Position numbers and translations under genes: made by a program. From Pedobacter panaciterrae (GTDB lineage Bacteria > Bacteroidota > Bacteroidia > Sphingobacteriales > Sphingobacteriaceae), in the NCBI RefSeq assembly GCF_013204795.1, contig NZ_JABMKW010000018.1:310001-374000 (forward strand): 64,000 bases of DNA, given 5' to 3'. How positions within the stretch are numbered: position 1 is the stretch's first letter; each line of letters starts with the position of its first letter. The notes under the pieces are model-generated. The model had not been told where the DNA came from, ran no database searches, and saw nothing but the letters and a program-made list of their open reading frames with translations. This document shows positions 26,092 to 34,908 of this stretch, piece by piece.

Positions 26092-26463
26092 CTAATTCCA
26101 ATCCAATGCTTTCTTTTTTATCACATAAATAAAGCCTAATAATAAGGTTCCCATAAAGATGAACATCTCTATCATTCCAGACATTCCAAGTGCTCTAAAA
26201 TTAACTGCCCAAGGGTACATGAATATCACCTCCACATCAAACAGGACAAACAGTATAGCCACTAGAAAATACTTGATGGAAAATGGCTGACGCGCATTAC
26301 CGACAACTTTTACACCTGCTTCAAATGTTGCCAGCTTATCAGCTGTTTTTCTTTTTGGACCTAAAAAGTGTGTCGCGATTAAAGTAACCACCACAAATCC
26401 TAAGGCAACAACTACTTGAAATATAATTGGTAAAAAATCTACGGGTACGCTTTGAGTTTCCAT
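26092..26463 (-). CDS. nuoA: NADH-quinone oxidoreductase subunit A
   Basis: A 123-residue three-helix subunit of complex I. KLATFEAGVKVVGNARQPFS and YFLVAILFVLFDVEVIFMYP are signature blocks of NuoA, including acidic residues of the quinone-cavity loop. It is the first gene of the nuo operon. Its promoter appears to overlap the terminator of the preceding TPR gene. Confidence 0.96.
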   Translation of the reverse strand: METQSVPVDFLPIIFQVVVALGFVVVTLIATHFLGPKRKTADKLATFEAGVKVVGNARQPFSIKYFLVAILFVLFDVEVIFMYPWAVNFRALGMSGMIEMFIFMGTLLLGFIYVIKKKALDWN

Positions 26464-26482
26464 TTAAATATAAATTATGAGG

Positions 26483-26512
26483 CAAAAATAAAAGAAAAAG
26501 GCGGGATAACAA
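26483..26512 (-). promoter_or_regulatory. probable nuo operon promoter
   Basis: On the minus strand TATTTTTG (26490 to 26483) matches TAnnTTTG. A TTG (26512 to 26510) lies 19 to 20 bases upstream, inside the loop of the terminator hairpin at 26491-26529. The leader to nuoA ATG 26463 would be only about 13 bases. Confidence 0.5.
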
Positions 26513-26529
26513 CCCCGCCTTTTTCTTTT
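26491..26529 (-). terminator. terminator of the TPR gene
   Basis: AAAGAAAAAGGCGGG (26491-26505) pairs with CCCGCCTTTTTCTTT (26514-26528), a long stem whose arms carry A/T tracts, so it can work in both directions. It ends the TPR-gene transcript on the minus strand just before nuoA. Confidence 0.8.
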
Positions 26530-26541
26530 ATTATAAAATTA

Positions 26542-28278
26542 TTACTTTTTCTTTGGCTTAGCTGCAGCTTTTGGTGCTGGAGCTGTTAATGATTTAATAC
26601 CTTCTAATGCAGTGGTATTTGCAGGATCAATAGCTAAACTTTTGTCCCAGAATAATTTTGCTTTTACTTTATCTTCTTTGTATGAAGCAAAACCCGCTAT
26701 TTGATTATAGGCTTCCACCATATTCTTTTTTACTGCCGGAGTTTGTTTATCAACATGAGCCTCGACAGAATCTAAATACTGTTGGTAGAAAGGTATTTTT
26801 AACCCTGTTGGATTTGCTTCATCATCCATGAAGTCATTGATTCTAGCTCTATACAAAATCGCATCATAAGTCGATGGAGCTAACTTCAGCAATTTCGCTA
26901 ACGAAGAATCTCCTTTCACTAAGATTTGTTTAGATGGATTGGTCTTTGCCGTATAAGCCTTATAATAAGACACATAAGAGGCAATAGCATGGTAAAAATA
27001 GTTATACAATGAACCTTTACCTTCTGGGTTCAAACGGTTAACCACATCATATGTTGCAATTGCTTTAGGATAGTTTTTAGCATCATAATATGATTTTGCA
27101 AGTTCCGCTAAAGCCTCAACTTTTGTAGAGTCCATATTAACCGCTTTAATCACATTTACTAAACCTAAACTGTCGTTAGCCTTATCTGTAGAATCCTTCA
27201 TTAAGGCTTTACCAAGGTACATATAGTCATCAGAGATAATACGTGAAGTATCTTTTACCTTCGCAAAAAAGTCTTTCATGTACTGTAAACTCTGAGGATA
27301 GTTTTTGTTTTCATATGCAGAGTATCCTCTTAACCTTGAAACGATCAAGCTTTTAGGATCATTCGGATTTACTGAGGCAAGTTCTGAAGTTTCTTGTTCC
27401 AGCGTTTTAAAGTCTTTCGCGTAAAACAAGAAAGTAGCATAACGTAATCTTGAATCGTATGATTTATCAGTCAGGTCAAGATACTTTTTATAGTTTGTTA
27501 ATGCTTCAGCCGCCTTAGCATCGAAATTTGCAGGCTCCTGATTTCCCCATTGCATATACAACTCAGCTAACTCACGATAAGCAGGACCATAATTTGGATC
27601 AGCAGCGATCACATTTTTCAATTCAACTTCTGCATCGCTGAATGCTCTTGACTCTTTATACATTCTTCCAATCTGAACGGTAGATCTGTAAAGGGCCGGA
27701 TTAATACTCAAAGCTCTCATGTAGTTTTGAAGTGCCTCTGAGTTCTTTCTTTGTGCTGCATAGTAATCACCTAAAGCAACAAATGTTTCTGCTTCTTTAT
27801 CTTTATCATCAAGCTCTTCCGCTTTTTGCAAGTTAGGTAGTGCTGCAGCAAAGTCTGGTTTTTCAGCCTCCAAATAAGCTTTACCTATATACAAATATGG
27901 AGTAAAGTCTTTTTTTGAAGAAACTTCAATTGCTTTATCAAAATTTGTTTTAGCTGACGCGGCATTATTTGAAGCAAGATCAGCCTGGCCTAAACCTATA
28001 TAATTTAAAGGATTTTTTGGATCAGCTGTCACACCTTGAGTAAAGGCAGCTCTAGCAGAATCAATATAATCCCTTCTTAAATAAACATCACCTAAACTAA
28101 AGTAATTCTCCCCTTTGCCTTTTTGTGACGACACCAACGCTTTAAGCATTGAAGTCGCTTTTTGGTACTGTTCGGCATCTATCGCCTTCTTTGCATCGGT
28201 AATGCTCTGAGCAAAAGAGGCAGAACCCATCACTACTAAACCTAAACCTAAGGTTATTGCTTTCTTTGTCATTTTCAT
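26542..28278 (-). CDS. tetratricopeptide-repeat protein, exported
   Basis: A 578-residue protein with a signal peptide (cleavage near ASFAQS) followed by TPR-type helix pairs over most of its length; repeats such as ENYFSLGDVYLRRDYIDSAR and PLNYIGLGQADLASNNAASA are visible. The C-terminus ends in a Lys/Pro/Ala tail (KAAAKPKKK). It is probably a periplasmic scaffold. It lies after the PstS-like gene on the same strand, behind a 150-base gap with its own likely promoter. The order exbB-exbD-exbD-tonB-pstS-like-TPR recurs in Bacteroidota as far as I recall, but its role is unknown. Confidence 0.8.
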   Translation of the reverse strand: MKMTKKAITLGLGLVVMGSASFAQSITDAKKAIDAEQYQKATSMLKALVSSQKGKGENYFSLGDVYLRRDYIDSARAAFTQGVTADPKNPLNYIGLGQADLASNNAASAKTNFDKAIEVSSKKDFTPYLYIGKAYLEAEKPDFAAALPNLQKAEELDDKDKEAETFVALGDYYAAQRKNSEALQNYMRALSINPALYRSTVQIGRMYKESRAFSDAEVELKNVIAADPNYGPAYRELAELYMQWGNQEPANFDAKAAEALTNYKKYLDLTDKSYDSRLRYATFLFYAKDFKTLEQETSELASVNPNDPKSLIVSRLRGYSAYENKNYPQSLQYMKDFFAKVKDTSRIISDDYMYLGKALMKDSTDKANDSLGLVNVIKAVNMDSTKVEALAELAKSYYDAKNYPKAIATYDVVNRLNPEGKGSLYNYFYHAIASYVSYYKAYTAKTNPSKQILVKGDSSLAKLLKLAPSTYDAILYRARINDFMDDEANPTGLKIPFYQQYLDSVEAHVDKQTPAVKKNMVEAYNQIAGFASYKEDKVKAKLFWDKSLAIDPANTTALEGIKSLTAPAPKAAAKPKKK

Positions 28279-28416
28279 AGTTCCTCTATTTTCAATTAAT
28301 TGTTATGAAGCCGGCTTTGCAGCTTTCATGGTTCGCTATTTTGTTTTTAGTTTCAAATATTTAAAAGGCATTTCTAAAATCAAACTCATCTTACCCTGCC
28401 CATTACTTTCGTTTTC

Positions 28417-28446
28417 CAAATATAAAATTTACTTTGTATTCTTCAA
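28417..28446 (-). promoter_or_regulatory. probable promoter of the TPR gene
   Basis: On the minus strand TATATTTG (28424 to 28417) fits TAnnTTTG, with TTG 19 bases upstream (28446 to 28444). It overlaps the stop of the PstS-like gene and gives a leader of about 130 bases before ATG 28278. Confidence 0.45.
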
Positions 28447-29334
28447 GTTAAAATCCCGTGACATCATCTTATGCGGACCAAGTCCAGATTTCAGTACGAT
28501 CAACTGACCTCTCGGGCTTAATAACCAGTTTGCAAAACCTGTGCCTAAACCATCCCGTCCCTCACAATTTATGATGTAAACATTTCTTAAAAACGGATAA
28601 ATACCACTAATTAGATTTGCCTGATCGGGACGATAGTATGCATTATCCCCCTTTTTCCCCTTAATATTCTTCACCCCCATCGTTTTCACCTTTGCAATAT
28701 AAGAAGTCATATCGGAATTATTAGCTATTAACCAATTTACACCGACTACTCCTATAAAATTCTTATTTTCAGCAACGTACTTTATAACGTCATTATTGTT
28801 CTTCAAAGTATAAACTCCCTTTTTTGGAAGTTCTGTGATTTGAGCCAGCTCCTTAAAATACCGGAGCGTGCTGGAATAGGCATTGTCAAAAACAAGCTGT
28901 TTTCCACTGTTTGAAGTTCCTTTTAATATCGCTATCACCTCCTCAACAGTGATATTTGAGTCAAGATCGTCCTTCTGGGTAAGCAATGAAATTCCGTCTA
29001 TGGCAAATCTGGATGTCTTTGGAACGATGCTTCTGTTTCTGTATATTTTATCTTCCTGGGGTGTTAGCATCCGGGATAATATGATTACTCGAATGCTGTC
29101 ATTTAAAAAAGCAGGCACTATTTTATTCTCGTTACCGGCAGTGACTGCAAACTCCGCATGCTTATAATCAGATTTAAATACCATGATCTGATCAGCGATA
29201 ATCGAAGAAAAAGATTCGTCAACAAGAATTTTAACCGATCCTGATGTCCGTGTTTGTTCAACAACCTCAGTCTGCTTTTTATTTTTGCAAGACAGCAGCA
29301 CCAGAAAAATGAACGCAAAGCTTAGATTCTTCAT
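28429..29334 (-). CDS. PstS-like substrate-binding lipoprotein
   Basis: A 301-residue lipoprotein (lipobox LLSC, Cys16) with a type 2 periplasmic-binding fold of the phosphate-binding PstS kind. VKILVDESFSSIIADQIMVF opens the domain and RGQLIVLKSGLGPHKM closes it. No pstCAB or pstB genes are nearby. It sits in the TonB/ExbBD operon, so it may serve the Ton machinery or act as an envelope sensor rather than an ABC transporter; this is inference. It starts 3 bases after the small membrane protein gene. Confidence 0.75.
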   Translation of the reverse strand: MKNLSFAFIFLVLLSCKNKKQTEVVEQTRTSGSVKILVDESFSSIIADQIMVFKSDYKHAEFAVTAGNENKIVPAFLNDSIRVIILSRMLTPQEDKIYRNRSIVPKTSRFAIDGISLLTQKDDLDSNITVEEVIAILKGTSNSGKQLVFDNAYSSTLRYFKELAQITELPKKGVYTLKNNNDVIKYVAENKNFIGVVGVNWLIANNSDMTSYIAKVKTMGVKNIKGKKGDNAYYRPDQANLISGIYPFLRNVYIINCEGRDGLGTGFANWLLSPRGQLIVLKSGLGPHKMMSRDFNLKNTK

Positions 29335-29337
29335 TCT

Positions 29338-29562
29338 TTAATTATCTTTTTGATTAATTATCCGGGTAAATCTTATTGCTGCATAAACGATAAGCAACAC
29401 ACCAAGGAGAATTCTGTAAGTCCGTTCGATGGTTACCGGCATGTCTTTCCAAACGATTAATGTAAGGCCCAGAACCAGGTAAAAGGCAAACATAACTAGC
29501 CCTAAAATAAACAGAAATCGCTGTTGAGGCGATTTCTGCATAAATGTTTTCAAATTAAACAT
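29338..29562 (-). CDS. small two-helix membrane protein, hypothetical
   Basis: A 74-residue protein with two transmembrane helices (about residues 15-38 and 48-68) and charged ends. An alternative start is Met8. It lies 6 bases after tonB and 3 bases before the PstS-like gene, a spacing that supports real translation. I do not recognise the family. A role as an accessory of the Ton complex is possible but unproven. Confidence 0.65.
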   Translation of the reverse strand: MFNLKTFMQKSPQQRFLFILGLVMFAFYLVLGLTLIVWKDMPVTIERTYRILLGVLLIVYAAIRFTRIINQKDN

Positions 29563-29568
29563 TGTATT

Positions 29569-30390
29569 CTATTGTGATAAGGTAAAACTGATTGGGATGT
29601 TATATTTCACACGCACCTTTTTACCATTTTGAACTCCCGGGATCCATCTCGGACTTGCTTTTAGCACCCTAACAGCTTCCTCATCTGTACCACCACCAAG
29701 TTTTCTATCAACTTTAATATCGGTTAAGCTACCATCCTTTTCAACAACGAACGATAAAAACACTTTACCTTGAATGTTGTTCTCCTGAGCCATAGGAGGA
29801 TATCTTACCGCTTTTTTCAAATAAGCGTAGAATTTCTCCATACCACCAGGGAAAGATGGCTGCGTTTCAAGACTCACAAAGTCATAAACTTTGGTATCCT
29901 CTACTACCGCTGCTTGTTTAGGGCCATCACCTGCCGGACCTGCAATAACGATATCCGCATCAGGGTCGCCGGCAATGGTTTTCTGACCTGGGTCAGCCTT
30001 TTTCAAATCTTCAATTTCAACCGGTTCCTCGTCACGTACCAACTCATCCGGTTTTACAATTGGAGGAGGGAACTTAACCTGATCCTGTTTTGGCGGCGGT
30101 GGCTCAACCGGTGGCGGTGGAGGTGTTTCCGGGTTTACAGGAGGAGGTGGCTGCACCACTACTTCCGTTTGCTTAACAATTTCCTCTTCTGGAGCTTTTC
30201 CTTTGAATAACTCCATAATTTTAGGGGATAAGAACAACAACACAAATGCTGTTGATGCTATTAGCAATGATTTCGTTGTATTCGCAGAACTTCTCTGACG
30301 AAGCTCGTAAGCTCCGTAGCTTTTGTTCTTATTGGCAAACACAACATCAAGCCAATCCCTTTTTAATAAATCTATTTTAGAACCAAACAT
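29569..30390 (-). CDS. tonB: energy transducer TonB
   Basis: A 273-residue TonB. One membrane helix lies near residues 40-57, then a Pro-rich periplasmic spacer (about 80-110) and a TonB C-terminal domain (about 185-273) with YPPMAQENNIQGKVFLSFVV. The first 35 residues resemble the extended N-terminus of Bacteroidota TonB. It passes proton-motive energy from ExbB/ExbD to outer-membrane receptors such as the SusC proteins in this window. It is 28 bases after exbD. The Pro codon repeats create a long open antisense frame that is not a gene. Confidence 0.93.
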   Translation of the reverse strand: MFGSKIDLLKRDWLDVVFANKNKSYGAYELRQRSSANTTKSLLIASTAFVLLFLSPKIMELFKGKAPEEEIVKQTEVVVQPPPPVNPETPPPPPVEPPPPKQDQVKFPPPIVKPDELVRDEEPVEIEDLKKADPGQKTIAGDPDADIVIAGPAGDGPKQAAVVEDTKVYDFVSLETQPSFPGGMEKFYAYLKKAVRYPPMAQENNIQGKVFLSFVVEKDGSLTDIKVDRKLGGGTDEEAVRVLKASPRWIPGVQNGKKVRVKYNIPISFTLSQ

Positions 30391-30418
30391 AGCCTAATAT
30401 TTTTATGTTTATAATTAT

Positions 30419-30952
30419 TTATAATATCCCAGCTTGTTTCATCGCATCTTTCTCACTATCGATAATGTTTACATCATCAATAGCCGGAGCAGTTTTAATT
30501 TTAGCGATATTCAACTCGTCCATTATATCAACAAAATTCTTATAAGTAGCTCCTTCTGTTGGTTTCACTACTATCACTATTTGTCGGCCGGTAGTTTTAC
30601 TTACCTCGTCTTTATTTTTTAATATTGATTTTCTAACCTCAGCAAAGCTTTCAATATTTGGTGGAGTCTTTCCTGCTTCTCCCATGTACCAGGCAACCTT
30701 ATTGTTTTTACCCAATAGAATTGTCATGGTCTGAGATGCACGAAGCTCGTTTTTCACATCATTGTCCTCTTGATCAGGTTTTGCAATGTCCATTGCAATC
30801 GGCTTTGACAACGAGGTGGTTAACATGAAGAAGGTGATCAGCAGGAAGGCTAAATCTACCATGGCAGTTAAATCTACTTTGGTATTTGCTTTCTTACTTC
30901 TTACTTTGCCGCCTTTTTTCCCACCCCCGCCGGAGGTATCTAATTCTGCCAT
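30419..30952 (-). CDS. ExbD/TolR-family protein (second copy)
   Basis: A 177-residue protein with one N-terminal membrane helix: KVDLTAMVDLAFLLITFF holds the conserved Asp that binds the coupling proton. The periplasmic ExbD domain follows (VVKPTEGATYKNFVDIMDEL). It is a close paralogue of the solitary ExbD at 59812-60336 and a more distant one of the ExbD just upstream. A Gly/Lys-rich N-terminal tail is cytoplasmic. It is part of the exbB-exbD-exbD-tonB operon. Confidence 0.93.
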   Translation of the reverse strand: MAELDTSGGGGKKGGKVRSKKANTKVDLTAMVDLAFLLITFFMLTTSLSKPIAMDIAKPDQEDNDVKNELRASQTMTILLGKNNKVAWYMGEAGKTPPNIESFAEVRKSILKNKDEVSKTTGRQIVIVVKPTEGATYKNFVDIMDELNIAKIKTAPAIDDVNIIDSEKDAMKQAGIL

Positions 30953-30961
30953 AGTATGATT

Positions 30962-31579
30962 TTATTTAGCATCGCCCTCGGCCGATGTAATTAAACTAAA
31001 TTTGTTAATTTTTTGCTTCTGAAGAATATCAACAATCTTTTTGATGTTTGGATATTTTTCTTCAGCGTCTCCCTTGATACTTATCCTCATTGAAGTCTGG
31101 TGTAACTCTGCAACCGCCTTACGGGATTGCAACAACCACTCAGACAATTCATTGTTTGTTGAATCAGCCGGGATACCCAAGTTGGCCTTAGCAAACTTAT
31201 CTCTCTCGTCACCGTTCATCATGATAAACTTTTTCAAGCTGCTTACAGGAACTCCGAATGATCCAAGAACACCGAAACGTTCTCTCTCTTCAGGAGTAAA
31301 CTGAATTTTGTATTGCTCTCCAATTTTATCAAGCGTTGCCATTTTTACGTCCTTTCCTACGATTTCGTAGAACACCTTACCCTGACCAATAGATAAAATC
31401 CCCATATCCAAATCTGGAACTTTAATCTTGTAGGTAGAACTTGGAATTGTTACTTCCAAAGGATCCGGCTGGCGCGCTGTTGCTGTTAATATAAAGAAAG
31501 TAAGCAGCAGGAAAGACACATCGCACATGGCGGTCATATCTATCGAAGTACTCTTTCTTTGAACCTTTGCTCTTGCCAT
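30962..31579 (-). CDS. ExbD/TolR-family protein (first copy)
   Basis: A 205-residue ExbD with the helix motif IDMTAMCDVSFLLLTFF (proton-binding Asp in MCD) and a periplasmic domain that is longer than its neighbour's, with an insertion of about 40 residues. Two different ExbD proteins per operon are common in Bacteroidota, and the motor may use a mixed dimer. It lies between exbB (87 bases upstream) and the second exbD (9 bases downstream). Confidence 0.92.
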   Translation of the reverse strand: MARAKVQRKSTSIDMTAMCDVSFLLLTFFILTATARQPDPLEVTIPSSTYKIKVPDLDMGILSIGQGKVFYEIVGKDVKMATLDKIGEQYKIQFTPEERERFGVLGSFGVPVSSLKKFIMMNGDERDKFAKANLGIPADSTNNELSEWLLQSRKAVAELHQTSMRISIKGDAEEKYPNIKKIVDILQKQKINKFSLITSAEGDAK

Positions 31580-31666
31580 AATATTTAATAAATAAACTTA
31601 CTTTTTACTAATGATGTTAATTCTTCCGGTTTTCCATAAAGCCGGTAAAAAAAAATACATTATTTT

Positions 31667-32509
31667 TTATTTATGTGTACTGGCGTAAGTTTGAATGATG
31701 CTGAAACCTGCTTCATCAATTGCATAAGTTAATTTATCAATTTTAGAAGTAAGGATGTTATACATGATAATCGCAAAAGTAGAAGTACCGATACCAGTAG
31801 CTGTGTTAATTAGGGCCTCAGAAATACCAGTTGCCAATGCAGCCTGATCCGGAGCACCAGAGTTAGCCAAACCACCGAAGGCCTTGATCATACCTGTTAC
31901 TGTACCTAATAGTCCTGTTAATGTACCTACTGATACCAAAGTAGCAATTACAGTTAAGTTTTGCTCTAACATTGGCATTTCCAAAGTAGTAGCTTCTTCG
32001 ATATCTTTCTGGATAGCTAAACACTTTTGATCTGTATCCATGTTTGCTTCAACTTCCATCTCACGATATTTTTTCAATCCTGATTTGATTACGTTAGCAA
32101 CTGAACCTTGTTGTTTATCACACTCAGTTAAGGCTGCTTCGATGTTGTTTGAATTTAAAAATCCTTGGATTTTTTTAACGAATGAATCCAGGCTAGATTT
32201 TCCAGTTGCTTTACCAATTACAATAAGACGCTCGATAGAGAATACAATTACCATAAGAAACATACCCAATAGAACAGGTACGATAACTCCGCCTTTGTAA
32301 GCCATACCCATGTAGTTACCTACTTTTGGAAGTGTATCGTGAAGATCTGGATCAGCCCCATCGATGAAATTCCCTCTATCTCCGAAAATAAATTTGTAAA
32401 CACATATACCAATAATGATACAAATTGGAATAGTAAGAGTTGCGAATAAATTTGAAGCTGTAGAAGAGCCTTCTTTTTTAACTGTTGTTGGTTTTGGTGC
32501 GTTTGCCAT
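31667..32509 (-). CDS. exbB: MotA/TolQ/ExbB proton channel protein
   Basis: A 280-residue ExbB-type membrane protein, first gene of the Ton operon. LIVIGKATGKSSLDSF and the block ATLVSVGTLTGLLGTVTGMI are hallmarks of the channel helices. An extra N-terminal helix (about 20-40) is present, as in other Bacteroidota. The pentameric channel surrounds ExbD and energises TonB. A good promoter lies about 100 bases upstream. Confidence 0.94.
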   Translation of the reverse strand: MANAPKPTTVKKEGSSTASNLFATLTIPICIIIGICVYKFIFGDRGNFIDGADPDLHDTLPKVGNYMGMAYKGGVIVPVLLGMFLMVIVFSIERLIVIGKATGKSSLDSFVKKIQGFLNSNNIEAALTECDKQQGSVANVIKSGLKKYREMEVEANMDTDQKCLAIQKDIEEATTLEMPMLEQNLTVIATLVSVGTLTGLLGTVTGMIKAFGGLANSGAPDQAALATGISEALINTATGIGTSTFAIIMYNILTSKIDKLTYAIDEAGFSIIQTYASTHK

Positions 32510-32608
32510 TTTTTTTTAGTTTTTTAGTTTTTAGTACTTTGTTTTTTAAAATTAGATTAAATATTCCGTAATACACACAACGACTATTACAAACAATTGT
32601 TGCCGTAA

Positions 32609-32638
32609 CAAATTTATAACTTTGATTTTAATTCCAAA
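32609..32638 (-). promoter_or_regulatory. promoter of the exbB-exbD-exbD-tonB operon
   Basis: On the minus strand TTTG (32638 to 32635), an 18-base spacer and TAAATTTG (32616 to 32609) match the Bacteroidota promoter. The leader to ATG 32509 is about 93 bases. Confidence 0.6.
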
Positions 32639-32724
32639 TTAAATAATCGTTAGCTTGCTAATTCGTTTTGTCCCGTCAATTTTACCCGTTTGCACTCCCG
32701 TTATATCTAACGTATTACTGTATA

Positions 32725-32765
32725 ATTAAAAAAGATTGTCTCGTTGCGGAGACAATCTTTCGCAA
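32725..32765 (-). terminator. terminator of pckA
   Basis: AAAGATTGTCTC (32731-32742) and GAGACAATCTTT (32749-32760) form a perfect 12-bp stem with a 6-base loop. On the minus strand the stem is followed by a further T run. Confidence 0.85.
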
Positions 32766-32815
32766 TTAAAACTAAAAAAAAACTGAAATGCAAATTTTTA
32801 GGCAAAAAAAATGCT

Positions 32816-34420
32816 TTAAACTGTGTTTTCGGTTATTTTTGGTAGTGAACTAATCATTTCTTCGCTTGCGAAGGCTTCAAATTGCTTGAAATTATTTATG
32901 AAGGCCAAAGAAAGTTCATTGGCTTTATGATCATACTTTTGCTTGCTTGCCCAGGTATTTCTTGGATTCAAAATTTCTGATGGAACATTTGGGCAGGTCA
33001 AAGGAGTCCGTAACCCAAAAACAGGATCAGTGGTAAATTCAACATCTTCAAGCGCTCCATTCAACGCTGCAGAAATCATCGCACGGGTATATGCTAACTT
33101 CATCCGCTTACCTTCTCCGTAAGCTCCTCCGCTCCAACCAGTATTAACCAGCCATACATTTACATTATTCTTTTCCATCTTTTCTCCAAGGAGTTCTGCA
33201 TATCTTGTTGGATGAAGTGGCAGAAATGCTTTACCAAAACAAGCAGAGAAGGTTAGCTGGGGCTCAGTAACACCTGCTTCTGTGCCGGCAACTTTCGCGG
33301 TGTATCCGGATATAAAATGGAACATCGCTTGTCCGATATTTAATTTGGCAATTGGTGGTAAAACGCCAAAAGCATCAGCTGTAAGAAAGAAAATGTTTTT
33401 CGGTTCAGGAGCAATTGAAGGGACTATGGCATGATCAATGTAATTTATCGGATAGGCGACCCTGGTATTCTCCGTTTTATCAATGTTGGAAAAGTCAACA
33501 GTTCGGGTGCCCTCAAAGTAATTGGTATTCTCCAACAAGGCACCGAATTTTATGGCATTAAAAATCTGTGGTTCTTTTTCAATAGTCAAATCCACACATT
33601 TAGCATAACAGCCCCCTTCAAAATTAAATACAGATTCACTTCCCCAGCCATGTTCATCATCTCCGATCAGTCCACGTTCGGGATCGGCAGAAAGAGTGGT
33701 TTTACCTGTTCCTGATAAGCCAAAAAATATGGCTGTATCTCCTTTTTTCCCAACATTTGCAGAACAATGCATTGATAATGTACGTCTCTGCTCTGGAAGA
33801 ATAAAGTTTAACACTGAAAAAATCCCTTTTTTAATTTCTCCTGTATATCCCGATCCTCCTATAAGGATTATTTTTTTTGAAAAATTAAGGATCGTAAAAT
33901 TAGGCTGTCTCGTTCCATCTACAGCTGGGTCCGCCAAAAAAGAAGGGCAGGCAATAATGGTCCATTCCGGTCGCTCTTGAATATCTCCGTCTTCCGGTCT
34001 TAAGAATAGATTATGAGAAAACAGATTTTGATATGCTGTCTCACTTACTACCCTAATGGTCGTTTTGTAAGCCTCATCTGCACAGGCAAACGAATCTCTT
34101 ACATAATATTTTTTTTTGCTAAGATGAGCTGTTACTTTTTTATATAACGCATCAAATTTCTCCGGCTCGAATTTGAAATTTATATCACCCCACCAGACCG
34201 AATCGCGGGTTAGCTCGTCACAAACGATAAATCTGTCTTTTGGAGAACGGCCTGTAAATTTCCCTGTATCTACTGCCAATGCACCTGTATCAGCCAGTGA
34301 ACCTTCTCCATTTTTTATGGCCTCCTCAACCAATTGTGCTACGTTAAGCTGATATAAAGCCATATCCGAATCCAGATCCAGATAGCTCAAATCAGGCCTA
34401 AGCATAAATGCTTTGCTCAT
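32816..34420 (-). CDS. pckA: phosphoenolpyruvate carboxykinase (ATP)
   Basis: A 534-residue gluconeogenic enzyme that converts oxaloacetate and ATP to phosphoenolpyruvate, CO2 and ADP. The kinase-type loop FFGLSGTGKTTLSADP is followed by LIGDDEHGW, the metal-binding block. NTGWSGGAYGEGKRM is another hallmark, and GRSPKDRF occurs near the N-terminus. The length is standard. It is monocistronic, with its own promoter element and a strong terminator. Confidence 0.97.
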   Translation of the reverse strand: MSKAFMLRPDLSYLDLDSDMALYQLNVAQLVEEAIKNGEGSLADTGALAVDTGKFTGRSPKDRFIVCDELTRDSVWWGDINFKFEPEKFDALYKKVTAHLSKKKYYVRDSFACADEAYKTTIRVVSETAYQNLFSHNLFLRPEDGDIQERPEWTIIACPSFLADPAVDGTRQPNFTILNFSKKIILIGGSGYTGEIKKGIFSVLNFILPEQRRTLSMHCSANVGKKGDTAIFFGLSGTGKTTLSADPERGLIGDDEHGWGSESVFNFEGGCYAKCVDLTIEKEPQIFNAIKFGALLENTNYFEGTRTVDFSNIDKTENTRVAYPINYIDHAIVPSIAPEPKNIFFLTADAFGVLPPIAKLNIGQAMFHFISGYTAKVAGTEAGVTEPQLTFSACFGKAFLPLHPTRYAELLGEKMEKNNVNVWLVNTGWSGGAYGEGKRMKLAYTRAMISAALNGALEDVEFTTDPVFGLRTPLTCPNVPSEILNPRNTWASKQKYDHKANELSLAFINNFKQFEAFASEEMISSLPKITENTV

Positions 34421-34441
34421 AAGAATAATAAGTTAGTCAGG

Positions 34442-34449
34442 CAAAGTTA
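34442..34449 (-). promoter_or_regulatory. -7 promoter element for pckA
   Basis: TAACTTTG on the minus strand (34449 to 34442) fits TAnnTTTG, 22 bases before the pckA start. No good -33 element is seen. It lies directly after the upstream terminator hairpin. Confidence 0.45.
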
Positions 34450-34456
34450 TACAGAT

Positions 34457-34479
34457 AAAAAGGTAAAAACACCTTTTTT
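34457..34479 (-). terminator. terminator of the SUI1-like gene
   Basis: AAAAAGGT (34457-34464) and ACCTTTTT (34471-34478) form a stem with a 6-base loop and T tracts in both directions. It is downstream of the minus-strand SUI1-like gene. Confidence 0.5.
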
Positions 34480-34554
34480 AAAGAAAATTTTAACTTATTG
34501 TTGCTTATACACTTACAATTAAAATACTGAAAATCAATAAATTAAGTCAACGAT

Positions 34555-34908
34555 TTATCCTCCAGATTTCTTTACTTTATAACCCTCCTTTTGCAAGAGT
34601 GAAAGCACTTTATCTCTAAAATCTCCCTGGATGATGATCTCGCCATCTTTTGCTCCCCCTCCTACGCCACATTTCGTTTTCAGCATTTTGGCCAAATTTT
34701 CCAGTTCTTCATCACTTTCTCTAAATCCTGTGACTAAGGTAACTGCTTTTCCACCTCTGTTCTTTCGATCCAATGTAACTCTTAGGTCCTGTTGGTTTTT
34801 AGGTACTGATTCATTGGAACCGTCGCTTTCTTCCTGATAAACAAAGGAAGGGTCTGTGGAATACATTATTCCTCCAAGATCACTTAGCGTTTTCTTTTTA
34901 GACTTCAT
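34555..34908 (-). CDS. translation initiation factor SUI1/eIF1-like (YciH)
   Basis: A 117-residue protein with a C-terminal SUI1 fold (about residues 40-117; GGKAVTLVTGFRESDEELE and KCGVGGGAKDGEIIIQGD are typical). The N-terminal 35 residues are charged and probably disordered. Bacterial YciH may influence initiation fidelity. Its start overlaps the end of the lipid-kinase gene by 11 bases, so the pair is translated from one message. Confidence 0.9.
   Translation of the reverse strand: MKSKKKTLSDLGGIMYSTDPSFVYQEESDGSNESVPKNQQDLRVTLDRKNRGGKAVTLVTGFRESDEELENLAKMLKTKCGVGGGAKDGEIIIQGDFRDKVLSLLQKEGYKVKKSGG

Larger units (their letters stand above)
32510..32815. other. intergenic region exbB-pckA, no gene seen
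   Basis: 306 bases between two minus-strand genes. It holds the exbB promoter (32609-32638) and the pckA terminator (32725-32765). The rest is AT-rich without a plausible open frame. Confidence 0.6.

Noticed and set aside
29770..30210. A 146-residue plus-strand frame rich in Arg and Trp
   Set aside because: It is the antisense of the proline-rich tonB spacer, where repeated Pro/Gly codons remove stops from the opposite strand.
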